From positions 37,406,066-37,470,065 of the forward strand of contig CAMGYJ010000006.1 in the NCBI GenBank assembly GCA_946122785.1: DNA of 64,000 bases, written 5' to 3'. The notes beneath the pieces are model-generated. The model saw nothing but the letters and a program-made list of their open reading frames with translations, was not told the origin of the DNA and did not search any database. Below, piece after piece: positions 1 through 12,100 of this stretch (position 1 is its first letter; each line of letters begins with the position of its first letter). The position numbers and the translations under genes are program-made. The DNA comes from Linum tenue. Taxonomy: Eukaryota > Streptophyta > Magnoliopsida > Malpighiales > Linaceae.

Positions 1-2032
1 TTTTCAACGATTAGTTGGCCACTGAATCTCGCGTAAGTACTTATTTGATGTTTTGATACTTTGACTTTCATATTTTGATTATTTTTTTATTGTAGTTTAA
101 TACTTAATTTAAATTTCTATCGATCTTATAAATATATGATAAGTTGATAACCTTAAAATTGCAACCCAAATTTCATTGGTTCGAATATTGCATATCGAAT
201 TGCAATTTTAAATATATAGAAGCAAAGTCAACTTCTTAAATTAGTTTTAGTTTAGCAATCATATTTTTGTGCAAACTATATGAGACTAGTACTTTTAACC
301 TTTTCATTCGGGTTAACCACTGCGTTTTAAACCTCTTTCTAATCTGACATGATTGGTCCCAATGATCCTTATACAAGAGATTGAGGTGGCTCATTTCACC
401 AATTTTTTGGCGTGTTAATAAATTTGTAGGACAATGACATGTTTACACGTACACTTATCACTTATCACTATCTACACATAATATAAAAGTGAAATGAGGG
501 ATCCATTTCAAATTTGTTGCATCTAGAGCAATTTTTTAGGAGTAAATTTAGAAGGCTCCAGTGCAGCCGGCCTGTTGAGCACGAAAGTGAAAAAATGTTT
601 TGATTTAAATGGGCCCAAACTGTGATTTGGCCCACTAATCGTTCACCTATCGCAGCCTTGCCAAAGCTTCCTATTCTACTCGTCGGGTCATCTCCTCCCC
701 CACGAACCTACTCTCTTCTTGTTCCAAAGTTCTCACTGAACCCTAATCTCTACAACCTAGGCCATAGATACTAATTGGAATGCGCAAAGGGAGCAACCAA
801 CTGATTGCAGCTACCCCCGCTGTTCTGATAGTGATAGCTAATCAAGAAGACAATGTTTGTTCAGCTGTAAGGTGATTCACTTAATATAACACACTCCACT
901 CCATTGACAACCTCCTCTCCTCAATTGTATTGTGTTCACGAAGATATGAAGGTAGCAAGTGCAATCGGCACAGGGGTAATCGATATGTATAAAGCGAGGA
1001 CCAAATTGAATTGAGTCGTTCTACTTGTAATATGAATATTTTTGCTTATTGCTTTGGTTCGTGATGCGGCTATGTATGAAGGTAGACCAACGCAAATGGC
1101 AGTACAGCTCTTGAGCTATTTTGCACATCAGGCAGTTGGGACAATTGATAATGATTTGGGATTATTCCAAAAAGTACAGAATTTGGAACGTGCCTTTATA
1201 TTGCAATGGTTTATAGTGATTTGTGATTTTTAAAATGCGTGATTTGACATGTTAAACTCTCCTATTTTTTAAATTAAACCTTAGAAGTGGAATATGAAGT
1301 TTTTTTTTTAATTAAACTTGGTTTCATAATGCCCTTATGGATGTTGATTCCCTAAAATGTAGTTGTATTTCAAAGTAACCAATCACAAATGGCAGGTCAA
1401 GATACAGTGATGGTACCAGTATACGTTTATATCATTCGTAGGAAGCAGATTGAATTCAATCTACAATATCGTTTAGTTAAATGCTCAGTTGTTCTTTTCA
1501 ACTAAAAGTTGCGCTTAATATTGTAATTGGCCTGAGAAATGTATGTCTTTGCATTAACTGTTAATGATTATGAGTTTTAGTTTAATGGTGAAAAGTCCAT
1601 TTATTTAGAAGTAATCTAATGCTTGAATTTCATTTTGAATTTTTAACTGGACAAACTTGTTGGAAAATAGGCAGGACATACATTAGTGTCGTGGGAGGTT
1701 TGTTTGATGTCTCAAGGTTTTGACGTTTCTAGAGGGTTGTTTGTTGTGACAGAGAGTCCCTAGAGCTAGTGAGGTATTCCTATGCGGGCTTTTCCGTTGT
1801 TTGACTGTTTCTCGCCTTTTTCTTTATCTCTTTTTCTATTTTTGGCTTTTGTGTACCACCTTCAGCTGTTGGGTCTTCATTTGCGAGCCATCTGCACTTT
1901 TCTTATTCAATGCCTAAAATCATATATACTCGATTGCACAGTAGTACTAAGAGGTACATTTAAACCAATAGCGAGCTTTTAACTTTTATCAGTTGTTAGT
2001 TTCAATATTTACTTAAATTGGTTATTTATGTA
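1..2032. other. AT-rich intergenic stretch, no recognised gene
   Basis: No family could be recognised here. A pyrimidine-rich block around 640-760, resembling a plant 5' leader, precedes a short ATG frame near 781. A 63-codon open frame lies at 1042-1233, but its peptide matches nothing I know and no splice context was resolved. It may be remnant exons of a decayed host gene. Confidence 0.4.
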
Positions 2033-2040
2033 GTTTTCTT

Positions 2041-2895
2041 TAAGGGTGTTCAAATGGTTACGATAGTTATAACCAAACCAAATAAGGCTAAATTCCATTA
2101 ACCATGGAATACAATATCATAACCAAACCGTCCAAACTAATACAACAACCAAATTAACCAAACTAAAGTTTAATCGGTTTGGTTAATTGGTTAACCAGAT
2201 TAACCAATATAAAATCACATTATCATTGACGATGAAAATTTTCCGGTTAATGCAACAATTCGCAACTACTGGAAAGATCATAGCGGAGAAGTCGATTTAT
2301 ATAATGAATAAAACATAACAACCAACTAGTTATAATTGACCCTTAACAAAAATACATGCAACTAAGACAATTATCTTACGATTAGTATAGAAGTATTCAC
2401 CTAACAAAAATTTATGACAATGGTATGGGTTAATGAATTGTTGTGTTTGTGTAAATTGACTTAGTCTCTTAGCAATTATCATAGGCTGGAAATGACATTC
2501 CTTTCAAGTTTTCATCCATCATAATGTATGAAATTTATCTAAATTAGGCGTCCATATGTTGTGGTCTACATTTTACATATACAAATATACACTATATGAG
2601 CAATATTGAGCTTTATATTTTATGAGTCTAAAAGGGATGAACGATAACTCTTGAGTGGTTATGCAAAGTATTAAGTATGTGTATATAATATATGTTAGAT
2701 ATATGACTAATTACTTAACTGGTTAATTTGGTTTGACTGGTTAGGAGTGTCTGAAATCAAACCAAACCACGTAAACCAAACAAGCTAAAAACTTTAACAA
2801 AATCAAACCAATTATCCAAATTAACCAAACCAAATTAACCAAATAGTATCGGTTAAAACGGTTACCATGGTAACCAAACCGTTTGAACACCCCTA
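2041..2895. mobile_element. Non-autonomous hAT element (855 bp)
   Basis: The ends are inverted repeats: the left reads TAAGGGTGTTCAAATGGTT and the right, reverse-complemented, TAGGGGTGTTCAAACGGTT. They are flanked by a perfect 8-bp duplication GTTTTCTT (2033-2040 and 2896-2903). An 8-bp TSD with TA(A/G)GGG termini is the hAT signature. The interior is AT-rich, full of short GGTTAA/TTAACC motifs in both orientations near the ends, and has no credible transposase frame, so it would need a transposase supplied in trans. Confidence 0.9.
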
Positions 2896-2903
2896 GTTTT
2901 CTT

Positions 2904-3565
2904 TGTAATATTTTGTCATTATACAACTAACTACTATGGCTACGTAGTTGTATAAGTGGGGGTTGGGCATGATAGTTCTCAGAAGCATCAATAGTTGAAG
3001 GCTATTATAATGAACATCTTAAAGTTATGGTTTGCCTTCAACTTGCTTGGAGCATTTCATATATACTTCAATTGTTCTCTCTGTGTAGTTGGCTCTCAAA
3101 AAAATCGAAAATCTTGCTGATTTGTGCTTGATTGTAGTTAAATCTAGGGTTCTTCTGCCTTCTTCAAAGTCTTCGGTTTAGTTGCTGACTCCAAGGTCAT
3201 CAGGGTTCCGCCCTTTGACTGTTAATATAGAAGTAGGTTATAGTAAATCTCGGTGAGTGCAATATTATTATTTTTCCGATTGTTATATATTGTTTTGCCT
3301 AGAAATAGTATGAACATTATATCATTTGACACAATGCATAGTTTGATTTCTTGATTACTATTTAAGTGGAGTTGATCTAGCTGATTGGCATTCATGTAGT
3401 TTACTGGTATGAAGCTGCTCCTCTTTGAATTACAGAAATATGCATAGCCTGCTATTTGAACAAAACCCCTTCCTCGAGCTTATTCCTTTCTCTCCTCTGC
3501 AAGTTGTTTTCTTATTTTTTAGTTGTCCTTCCTAAATGTATATGCTAAGGTTTCTTTTCTTATAT
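2904..3565. other. Intergenic, nothing recognised
   Basis: AT-rich sequence between the hAT element and the Pack-MULE. No ORF, RNA gene or repeat boundary could be supported. Confidence 0.5.
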
Positions 3566-3574
3566 GAAAATTTT

Positions 3575-3885
3575 GGCTAAATTACACGTTTGGTCACTCG
3601 AATTATACAAATCTTTCACGTTTTCCACCCGAATTACTTTTCTTTCTTATTCACCACTAACTTTACTAATCCTTTCACCGTTAGTCACTGGCTGTTACAC
3701 TCCGTCAAATTTGTCCTACGTGGCAGTCAACTATAAAGTTAGACGGTTAACTAGATGACGTGGAAATTAAAAAAAAAAATTTGTCCACCTCATCATTCCA
3801 CTTACTTTGTGTATATGATTTATCATATTACCTATTTAATAAAAATTAATTAAATTACAAAAAGAAATAAAATGATTAATTTATT
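3575..3885 (+). repeat. Left long terminal inverted repeat of the Pack-MULE
   Basis: Pairs with 4843-5151 in inverted orientation at roughly 85-90% identity by eye. Shared blocks include the outer GGCTAAATTACACG, a TTTGTCCTACGTGG block and an ACTAGATGACGTG block. The inner end is defined by loss of similarity just before the glucanase fragment. Confidence 0.85.
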
Positions 3886-4723
3886 ATCCACCAGTCAAGA
3901 TCCGACGGACGAGATTGCCGTTGTAGGTTGCCCTTCGACGGCCATCCCGTCTCCGAAACTACCATCTCGATGTCGTCCAGCTTCAGTGCCAACATTGCTG
4001 CGAACACGGTGTTGATCTGGGTGTCAAAGAGGTTGAAGTACCTCAGCCCGCTGCCGATGTTGACAACGCCTGGATTCTCCTGGAATAGAGCGTACATAGT
4101 CCAGCTAGATGACGTCGGAGTTCGATTTGTAAGCAAAGAACGGGTAAGCGTTCACCTTCAGATACGAGTCGGTCTCGCAGAGGCACTCTAGCATTAGGCG
4201 GAAAACTGGCTCGACAAGCTCCTGCCGGAACGACCTCGCCGACGATGGGTAAGAGTTCTGGAGCGCCTTGAGAGCGATTGGGGAAGAGACCTTGATGGTG
4301 AAATGGAGGTTGGATCTCGGTTCACGGATGGTAAGCGGCGTCGTTTTTCTGCACCCACACGGCTGCGAAGGATGGCTTCTTCACGGCGGAGGAGAGCATG
4401 CAAATCGACGGCGATCGTAATTCCGAATCCAGCCAGAGATCAGAGCACGATCTGGTTGGCATCGAAAACTTTCACCCGGCTTAAACCTTGGGATTTCAGC
4501 ACCTGCACGACTTTCATTGCCGACGGGAGGTTGTCGGCTATATTGCCGTAGTTGACCCCGATCGAGCCCCAATTTGCCCAAAAAAAATGGACATCAGAAA
4601 CGGTTGTAAAAGAAATTGCCGAAAAGGGAATTTGAGGTAGCGGGATTGCTATAAATTACCTGCGAAGAAAGGGGCGAAGAGGAGCAAGGCGGAGTTGGAG
4701 AAGAAAGGAGACGGAGGCGCCAT
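3880..4723 (-). pseudogene. Captured glucan endo-1,3-beta-glucosidase (GH17) gene fragment
   Basis: Read on the minus strand. It starts with an ATG at 4723 and a signal-peptide-like start (MAPPSPFFSN, then a Leu/Ala/Phe-rich stretch), followed by a GTAATT donor as in plant GH17 exon 1. The second exon gives IGVNYGNIADNLPSA and VLKSQGLSRVKVFD, then breaks with a stop. A fragment with RQELVEPVF and LKVNAYPFFAY follows, and finally LRYFNLFDTQI and VVSETGWPSKG, which contains the GH17 nucleophile signature. Several stops and frameshifts are present, and the segment normally holding the GNEV acid/base motif is deleted. These apoplastic enzymes cleave 1,3-beta-glucan; this copy cannot encode one. 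It lies wholly within the inverted repeats, so it was acquired by the transposon. Donor gene not visible here. Confidence 0.88.
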
Positions 4724-4842
4724 GACTCTCTGTTTTTTCAGAATAAATTAATCATATTATTTATTTATATTTTTGTAATTTAATAAATTAATCATATTAT
4801 TTATTTTCGTAATTCAAGTTCTGAAGGCGAAGAATAAATCAA

Positions 4843-5151
4843 TCATTTTATTTATTTTTATAAATTAATTAATTTTTATTAAATAAATAATATGATAAAT
4901 CATATACACATATTAAGTAAAATGATGAGGTAGACAAATAAATAAATAAAATATTTAAATTTGCACGTCATCTAGTTGACGGTCAAACTTTATAGTTGAC
5001 AACCACGTAGGACAAATTTAACGGAGTGTAACGGCCGGTGACTAACGGTGAAACGATTCGTAAAGTTAGAGGTGAATAAGAAAGAAAAGTAATTTGGGTG
5101 GCAAATGTGAAAGATTCGTATAATTCGAGTGACCAAACGTGTAATTTAGCC
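4843..5151 (-). repeat. Right long terminal inverted repeat of the Pack-MULE
   Basis: Reverse-complement partner of 3575-3885. An additional AT-rich copy of its innermost part (AATAAATTAATCATATTATT) is repeated twice at 4741-4805, suggesting a local duplication at the inner edge. Confidence 0.82.
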
Positions 5152-5160
5152 GCAAACTTT

Positions 5161-5960
5161 TAAGTGTTTGAGGAGAAAATTTGAATGCCATCAACCTTTA
5201 ACTTAAATCATATCAATGCCTAATGTTTTCGCAATCAATTTTTGGCTGCTTCAACTTTCAACAAAAACAAACTTGCATCCGTTTATGTGGGTATCTTTTG
5301 CATGATGTTAATTCCAAGAATGAGAAAGTTTTCAGTTCTCTTTTGGGTTTGCAAATCTTTTTGCTACTGATTCCTGTGGTGTGGGTTGTGCATAGAGATC
5401 TTTAAGTCTGCATGCAGCCTTTTCTTATCGAGCTGTGGACATTTTTGCTTATTTTCCAGGTCAACTTAGGTAGCTACATTCAATGGAACTGGTGTTGATT
5501 TAGAGAACAATGGATATAATTTATGTTGATATGAATATAACCTCTACATAGTACTTATATAGTTCCATTAATAAATTAATATACTAGAGAATAGACAAGT
5601 GAAAACTTGAGGCAGTTGATGAAATTCTTTATTTGGATGTTGTAATGATTAGAGTCCATCCTATTTTTGACATTGCAATTCTTTATTAGTTATGAAAAGA
5701 TTTATTTGAATGAAGACAAAGTCGTGTATATTAGTTTTACCATTTTCACTACTTTATTTTTTAGCACAGACTGCTATCCAGAGTGTGCATTCCTCTGTCC
5801 AATCTCTGACCACTCTTGGATCCCCACCTAGGCCATCACTACACGGAAGTATTAACAACATTGATGTTGTTATTGTTATTGTCAAAGATTGTATGTGTTT
5901 GTCAAAGTTTCCAATCACTCCAAAAGAAAACATGATGTCATAGCACCATTGCTCCACAAC
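5161..5960. other. Intergenic, no recognised feature
   Basis: AT-rich sequence with only short open frames on both strands and no protein similarity I recognise. Confidence 0.45.
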
Positions 5961-5965
5961 GTTCC

Positions 5966-6494
5966 TGAAACACCCTAACCCGGCCGGGTACTACTTTTAC
6001 TAAAATACCCTTGGATAAATTCATAAAGTTCCACCGTATTATCGATGAGGACTAAAAAGGTGAACTCTCGGTTCAAACTGTGTCGAATTTCGACATAAAA
6101 TGAGAAAGTTATGGACGTTAACTGAGTTCGGATTAAACTGACCCGGTACCAAATCAAGCGTCGTAAGTCCCAAACTACCCTAGAGTATGGTAGAAGCCCT
6201 AGAGTATGGCAGAAGTTCAATAGTTCGTGACAAGGATCAATGGCTGTAGAGGACTTCAGTGCGAAGATTTTAATCTCGTGTACTTAGTAGGGTTTGAGAC
6301 TTGATGCGATTTTATCAGGAATTATTATTGTGGAACTTTTGAGAAATTCTTATTTGAATTTAAAGTATGTATTATTAAGGATATTTATGAAGGTTTACCC
6401 TTGTATTTTCAAATTACTTGATTCTTATTTTTGGTTCATGGTTTATCAAGTGTACTTTAGTAAAAGTAGCGTCCGACCGGACTAGGGTGTTACA
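5966..6494 (+). mobile_element. Solo LTR (Ty3/Gypsy-like)
   Basis: A 529-bp unit starting TGAAACACCC and ending GGGTGTTACA (TG...CA), flanked by a perfect 5-bp duplication GTTCC (5961-5965, 6495-6499). No internal retroelement sequence or second LTR is attached. The terminal 60 bp resemble the ends of the LTRs at 32278 and 34418 (shared AAAAGTAG and AGGGTGTTACA blocks), so it belongs to a related family. The first and last ~60 bp are also inverted copies of each other. The simplest origin is unequal recombination between two LTRs. Confidence 0.85.
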
Positions 6495-6499
6495 GTTCC

Positions 6500-7048
6500 T
6501 TAGTTTTATTGTCATTCTCTTTTTTGTTGCGAATGCTCACTATGGTGGAAAGACAAAACAAATCAGAAGGACATAGATAGTATGTTTTCTTCTTTTAAGT
6601 TTAATTAAATCGAAGTAGGTATCATTTATGCAGCTTTCTTTGTTATCCTAAACGCCGAAACAATTTCATGTCACTATTCCCTATTCCATTCCCAACTAAT
6701 GACAAATTACTAATGAGATGCTGCCCTCACAACATACATGAGCCAGGAGCATTAATACGTCCATACCAATAATTCAATATTCGTCTCAGCTCCTCCGACC
6801 AACGGGTCGGGTTATAAGCTAGTGACAAATAATGACTGCAAAATGTGGAAACTAAAACCCGAAAACTACTAAAAGTCTTCGTATAATAATTTTGGATAAA
6901 GAATGAAGTAAAGCTGCTAAAACATCTTTAGTATGCAATGAATGCAACTTCTCCCGTTAAGTGGACCAGAAATCATTTTGCCCTAGCAATTAATTCAACT
7001 ACATACTTTTTCACTCAAATTCCACTAGAATATACCATTAAAAAAACG
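6500..7048. other. Intergenic, partly repeated
   Basis: Apart from the direct repeat at 6823-6932, no gene or RNA was recognised in this stretch between the solo LTR and the LINE insertion site. Confidence 0.45.
6823..6932 (+). repeat. Direct repeat copy A, left of the LINE
   Basis: About 105 bp that recur at 12586-12684 with roughly 85% identity. Common blocks are ACAAATAATGA, AAAATGTGGAAACTAAAA and CGTATAATAATTTTG. Without the LINE the two copies would lie about 240 bp apart, so the duplication predates the LINE insertion. Confidence 0.75.
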
Positions 7049-7140
7049 AACAACAAATAACAACTCTTTTTGAGTCGGGCTCTAATCTCTCTCTTCTTTC
7101 TCTCTCCTTCTGACCTAGCTGGTGGATCTCGTTCAGCGGC

Positions 7141-9179
7141 ATGGTCGCGCCGGAGCCGGTGAATTGGGCTCAATTATTTTGTGTGAGGGAAGGCAACCGA
7201 CTTCGCTATGTTGCACCTGCTCTGGTTGATGGAGAATTGGTCATCCCTCGGGCAGTTCGTAAGGAGGGAGCGGTTCGGTGGCGGAACGCTTTGGTTGGTC
7301 AGTTTCTGTCTGAACCTCCACCGATTGCAACGATTCGTCGCTGGGCTCAACGTTTTTGGGGAAGAGATGGTAGGTTTTTTGTCTCAGTCTTTAGTATGAA
7401 TATGTTTCAGTTTCAGTTTGAGAGTGTGGAAACGAGTACATGGGTATTTGAAAATGGGCCATGGCACTGTGAGAACCAAGGACCAGGAAACCGGATCACA
7501 CCGGCCGGTTCAACCAGAAACCGGACCAATAACGAAACGGTAGGTTGTTAGGGGCCTTTTTACCATGTCGGCTGGTTTTTCTGGGTTAACTAGTACAAAG
7601 CAAGAAACCGCATGATTTTGTTCTAACCGGCGGTAGCCTATATCCAATAAAAAAACGTTGATGTTTTACATAACAAAAATTAAAAAAAGAAGATAATTGG
7701 CGTCTAAACAAAAAACGACCAAAAGCAAAACCCTAATCTCTGATAGAACAAGTGAATCGCAGGAGGTCTTCACCGTTTCTTTCTTCCCCAGCCCTGCCAT
7801 GCCACACCCTTTCTCTTCTCTTCTCCTCTGGCGAGTGGCGACTAACGACCCGCGACCGTAGAGATCAACGAGGCGACCGGCGAAAGGTCTAGCCGATTCA
7901 TGCAACGCTCTGCCGCTCCTCTTCTCCTCTGCGAGTGGAGAGTGGCGACTGGAGACCCACGAGGCCACGACTGGAGACCCACGAGGCCACGATTGAGCGC
8001 GGGGGGTGGGGGTGAGATTGGGTTTGCGATCGGTTGTAGTTTGGTGAGTATATGTGTGGGTGGGAGAGAGAGAGAGAGAGAATGGAGGATGGGGAAAGGG
8101 TGCACAGGGAGGAGTAACCGAGGAAGTTATTAAATGATAGGGAAGTTTTTTATAAAAAATAATTATTGTTTAGATTTTCTTTTTTTTTTATTAATTTGCT
8201 AATTAGTTGTATTTATTGTCCGTTATATTCTGATACATCTGGTATTACTACGAGACGGTACTCTAATTTTGCCGGCAAGGTTTTTTTATAAAAAATATAT
8301 TATTATAAAACCGGTATTTATCGGTACGAAACGATTGAACCACGATCGTACCACAAAATACCCTACCATAAAGAAATCTGGTATGATGTCTGGTACGGTT
8401 TCTTGAACCATGGTGAGAACGTCCCTCTCTTCCTGCGAAAATGGGTTCCAGTTATTCAATCGCTTAAGATGGATTGATCTAGGTTGCCGATTTGGGTTCG
8501 CATCCGAGAGCTGCCATTGGAATATATGACGGTGGAGGGTTTGAGTAGGGTGGCTAGCCTGTTAGGTAGGCCGCTGTGGATGGATAAGTTGGGTACTCAA
8601 ATGGGTACTGCTAAGCTTTGCATTGCTGGTTCTTTTTTCCCAACGGAGCTACGGATTCGTCCAGAAGGTGAGGAAGGTATTACCTTATTTGTTCACTATC
8701 TCCGTGCTCCAAGCAGGTGTGAGAAGTGTGCTGAGTTCCGACATAAGATTGGTGAGGGGATATAATTTTGAATATCTGTGGTTGCTTGTGAGGAGGCTGC
8801 TCCAATTATTTCAGAGGGTGAGATTCCTGACTTGTCCCAGCCTGCTTCTGGGAGTATTGTTTGTGAGGGTGTGCTGGTTGGGGGATCTAGCACTCCAGCA
8901 GTTACACAGGGTGTTGTGACTACTAGTCCTACTATCACTTCATTAGCAGTTGTGATTGGAAAGGCAGTTGTGAATGCAGCTTCTACGTCTTCATCTCCTC
9001 ATGTGGATGCAGATGGATTTCAGCTAGTTTTCAAGAAAGGTAAAGCTACAATGCAGGAAAATCGATCAGAGCAAGGTAGTGGGGTGAGGGTTGCAGAATC
9101 AGCTGTTCAAACTCGAGTGCCACTGAATTCAAAGGGGTATATTCTTGTTGTTCCTGCCTCTCCAAAGAAAGGGGGGTAA
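7141..9179 (+). pseudogene. LINE ORF1 (DUF4283-type RNA-binding protein), interrupted
   Basis: The start codon follows a CT-rich leader. Residues 1-115 contain the DUF4283 core of plant LINE ORF1 (WRNALVGQFLSEPP, WGRDGRFFV, VFENGPWH). Immediately after GPWHCEN the frame is broken by the hAT element at 7477-8412. On the far side it resumes with PLFLRKWVPVIQ, a stop, then VRIRELPLEY, LLGRPLWMD and CEKCAEF, the start of a zinc knuckle whose second half has been lost in a small deletion near 8760. A Ser/Thr/Val-rich linker ends with DADGFQLVFKKGK, typical for these proteins. ORF1 proteins bind LINE RNA in the ribonucleoprotein particle; this copy cannot be translated intact. Confidence 0.85.
7477..8412. 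mobile_element. hAT-like element nested in the LINE (936 bp)
   Basis: Removing this segment and one copy of the flanking 8-bp duplication GTGAGAAC (7469-7476, 8413-8420) restores the LINE ORF1 reading frame exactly. The ends are imperfect inverted repeats: CAAGGACCAGGAAACCG on the left against CATGGTTCAAGAAACCG on the right strand. The interior has a GC-rich block at 7780-8110 of unknown origin, including a (GA)n run at about 8064-8080, and no transposase. It is a non-autonomous hAT, younger than the LINE. Confidence 0.88.
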
Positions 9180-9191
9180 GAAGAAGAAGTA

Positions 9192-12100
9192 ATGAAGTTT
9201 CTCTGTTGGAATCTTAGAGGGTTTAATTACTCTGAGAAGCATAGGTATGTGAATAAAAAAGTTATAAAGTTAGGTATAGATTTCTTTGCATTATTAGAAA
9301 CTAGAGTGTTGAAGAATAATGCTGATGAGATAGTCAGTAGACAGTTTGGTAGTTGGGGGCATTTAAATAATTATAAGTATTCCTATAATGGGAGAGTATG
9401 GTTGTTTTGGAAACAAACATTACAAGTAGCTGAGATTGGTATGGGTAAGCATTTTATTCAGGTAAGAGTGCAGTCTGGTACAGAATCTTGTGTGGTCACT
9501 GCCATTTATGGGCCTAACAAGACAGTTGAAAGAGTGGCTATGTATGCAGAGTTAAGGAAGTGTCTAGTGCTTAATGAGCCTGGAATTTTCATTGGTGACT
9601 TTAATGCAGTCATTGATGATTCAGAAGCTTCAAATAGACCTGTCTGGAATCAAAGTATGGGTGATTTTAGGCAATGGATCTCTTACATGAAGTTGAATGA
9701 TCATAAAATGGTTGGAACTTGGTTTACCTGGTGGAACAAGCAGTCAGGCAATCCTATTACTCGAAGGATTGATCGTGCTTTGGTGAATGATCAGTGGTTG
9801 TATACTTTAAAGAATATCTTGGTTAAAACCTTGCCCCCTGGAGTCTCTAATCACTGTGGCCTGTTAGTGCATACTGATCCATTGGTTACCTCATTGCCGA
9901 AGCCTTTCAAGTTCTTTACATTCTGGAGGCATCATCCACAGTATCAGAGACGGTTAGAGGGTTTTTTTAAACATATCGCAGTGTTCTGAGATTTCTCAAA
10001 GGGCAAGGGAGGTTGAGACTAAACTTGAGATTCTTGAGCGAGTTGTGTTGGCTGATCCTTCTGAGCAACATTCTAAAGATGCTTTGGAGCAGGAAATTGT
10101 TTGCAGAAGCCTACAACAGGCTGAAGAGCAGTTTTACCGGCAGAAGTCACGAATTAGAAGAGTTACTGAAGGGGATTCTAACACAAATTATTTTCATAGT
10201 ATGGTCAAAGTTCGTAATCACAGATAAACTATTCAAAAGTTGATAAATGATGATGGAGAAGTTAATATAGAAGTGAAGACGATGGGGCAACTGGCTGTAG
10301 ATTTTCATAAGGGTTTGTTGGGTAGAGCTGATCCACTTGTGCAAGACATCCCTCTCTCTTTTTTCAATGACCTGCTCTCGCATAAGCTTGGTGTAGATGA
10401 TGTGCAAGTCTTGAACTCTGTTATTATTAGGGAGGAAATTAAGAAAGTTTTCATGGCTATTGGAAACGATAAGGCTCCAGGGCTAGATGGCTATACTGCA
10501 GAGTTCTTTCAGCTTGACTGGGCTATTGTTGGCAGGGCGGTTGAGGTTCTTGATTTTTTCAGAACAAGAATAATGCCAAGGCATGTAAACTCTACCATAC
10601 TTGCTCTCATTCCTAAGCTATCTGTAGTGGATAGAATGCAGAACTTCATGCCAATTTCGCGTTGCAATGTTGTTTACAAAGGGATCTCGAAACTGTTAGC
10701 TCATAGACTTTCCCTAATTCTACCAAAACTCATAGGGAATAGTCAATATGCTTTTGTAAGAGGGAGACTTATTAGTGACAACATTCTTATGGCAACAGAA
10801 TTGGTTAAGGATTATCATAAAGCCAATATTTCATCTAGGTGTGTGTTGAAAATTGATTTGATGGAGGCATTTAATTCTGTGGATTGGAAGTTTCTTTTGA
10901 AAGTTATGACTGCTATGAACATACCCCTTAGTTTCATTAGGCTGATTGAGGCTTGTGGCATGTCTCCTATGGCGAGTGTTGCCTTCAATGGAGGACTTTG
11001 TGGCTACTTTCCAGCAGGTAAAGGGTTGAGGCAAGCGGACCATTTATCCCCCTACCTCTTCACAATTGCCATGGAGGTTTTCTCCTGTATGATAGCTAGG
11101 GATGTGCATTGTGATTTCATTCCACATCATCCTAGATGCAAAGGATTAGAAATAACACATCTTTGCTTTGCTGATGACCTTTTGGTTTTCTCCAATGGTT
11201 TAATTAGAGCTGTTGCTAGGATTAAGAGGTTACTAGACAAAATCTATCAAGTTTTTGGACTGAAAGTAATTTGGCTAAGTGTTAGTTATTTTGTGTTGGT
11301 ATCTGTAAGGACGAATAAAAGTGGATCTCGGATTATATAGGGTTTCCATTGGGAGAACTACCAGTAAGGTATTTTGGGATACCTCTTTTATCTGGGAAAT
11401 TATCAGCTCAGGATTGTAGTATCTTGGTGGAGAGAATTACTAAACGAATCACATCCTAGCAAGCAAAAATGCTTAGTTATGCTAGGAGGTTGCAGTTAAT
11501 ATCTTCAGTAATAACTAGTGTTTTTCCATACAGGATGTATGTTTTCCTGCTGCCACTGAAGGTTCTATGGGGTGTTGGTTCAGACACTGGGAGAAAACGA
11601 GCACCAATAGCATGGTCAAGAGTTGCTTTGTTAAAACAAGAAGGGGGTTTGGGGATCAGGGATATTAAGACATGGAACAAAGTTTGCATTATTCGATATC
11701 TTTGGAACTTGCTTGCTGAGGCAGGGTCATTATGGGTTGCTTGCGTGCAGAAATACAGAATCAAAGGAAAGGACATTTGGACCCTTTCTGCCAGCTTAGT
11801 AAGTTCATAGGTGTGGAAGAAAGTTCTCAAGTGTAGATTGCATGCTCAGTCTCACATTACAGGGGCTGGTAACAGTCTTGCTTGTGATGGAAATGTATTG
11901 CTTAAATACTATGTCAAAACGATCTGGTCTTCTATCCGAAGTCCCTCTCCTCCTGTTGATTGGTATTTTGTTATATGGGGGAAACCTTTTATCTCAAAGC
12001 ATAGTCTACTATTATGGTTGATTATCCTTGATAGATTTGTTACTAAGGATAAGCTTATCAGTTGGGGATTATCCTATGATCATTGTTGTGTGCTTTGTAC

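Larger units (their letters stand above)
3575..5151. mobile_element. Pack-MULE (Mutator-like element with captured gene fragment)
   Basis: A 1577-bp element with long terminal inverted repeats of about 310 bp. Both begin GGCTAAATTACACGTTTGG when read inward. The flanking 9-mers, GAAAATTTT (3566-3574) and GCAAACTTT (5152-5160), match at 7 of 9 positions, as expected for an aged 9-bp Mutator duplication. Between the repeats is no transposase, only a processed-looking piece of a beta-1,3-glucanase gene. That is the definition of a Pack-MULE. Mobilisation would depend on a MULE transposase elsewhere. Confidence 0.88.

Noticed and set aside
1042..1233. 63-codon ORF as a small gene
   Set aside because: No recognisable domain or splice context, and the length is within chance for this region.
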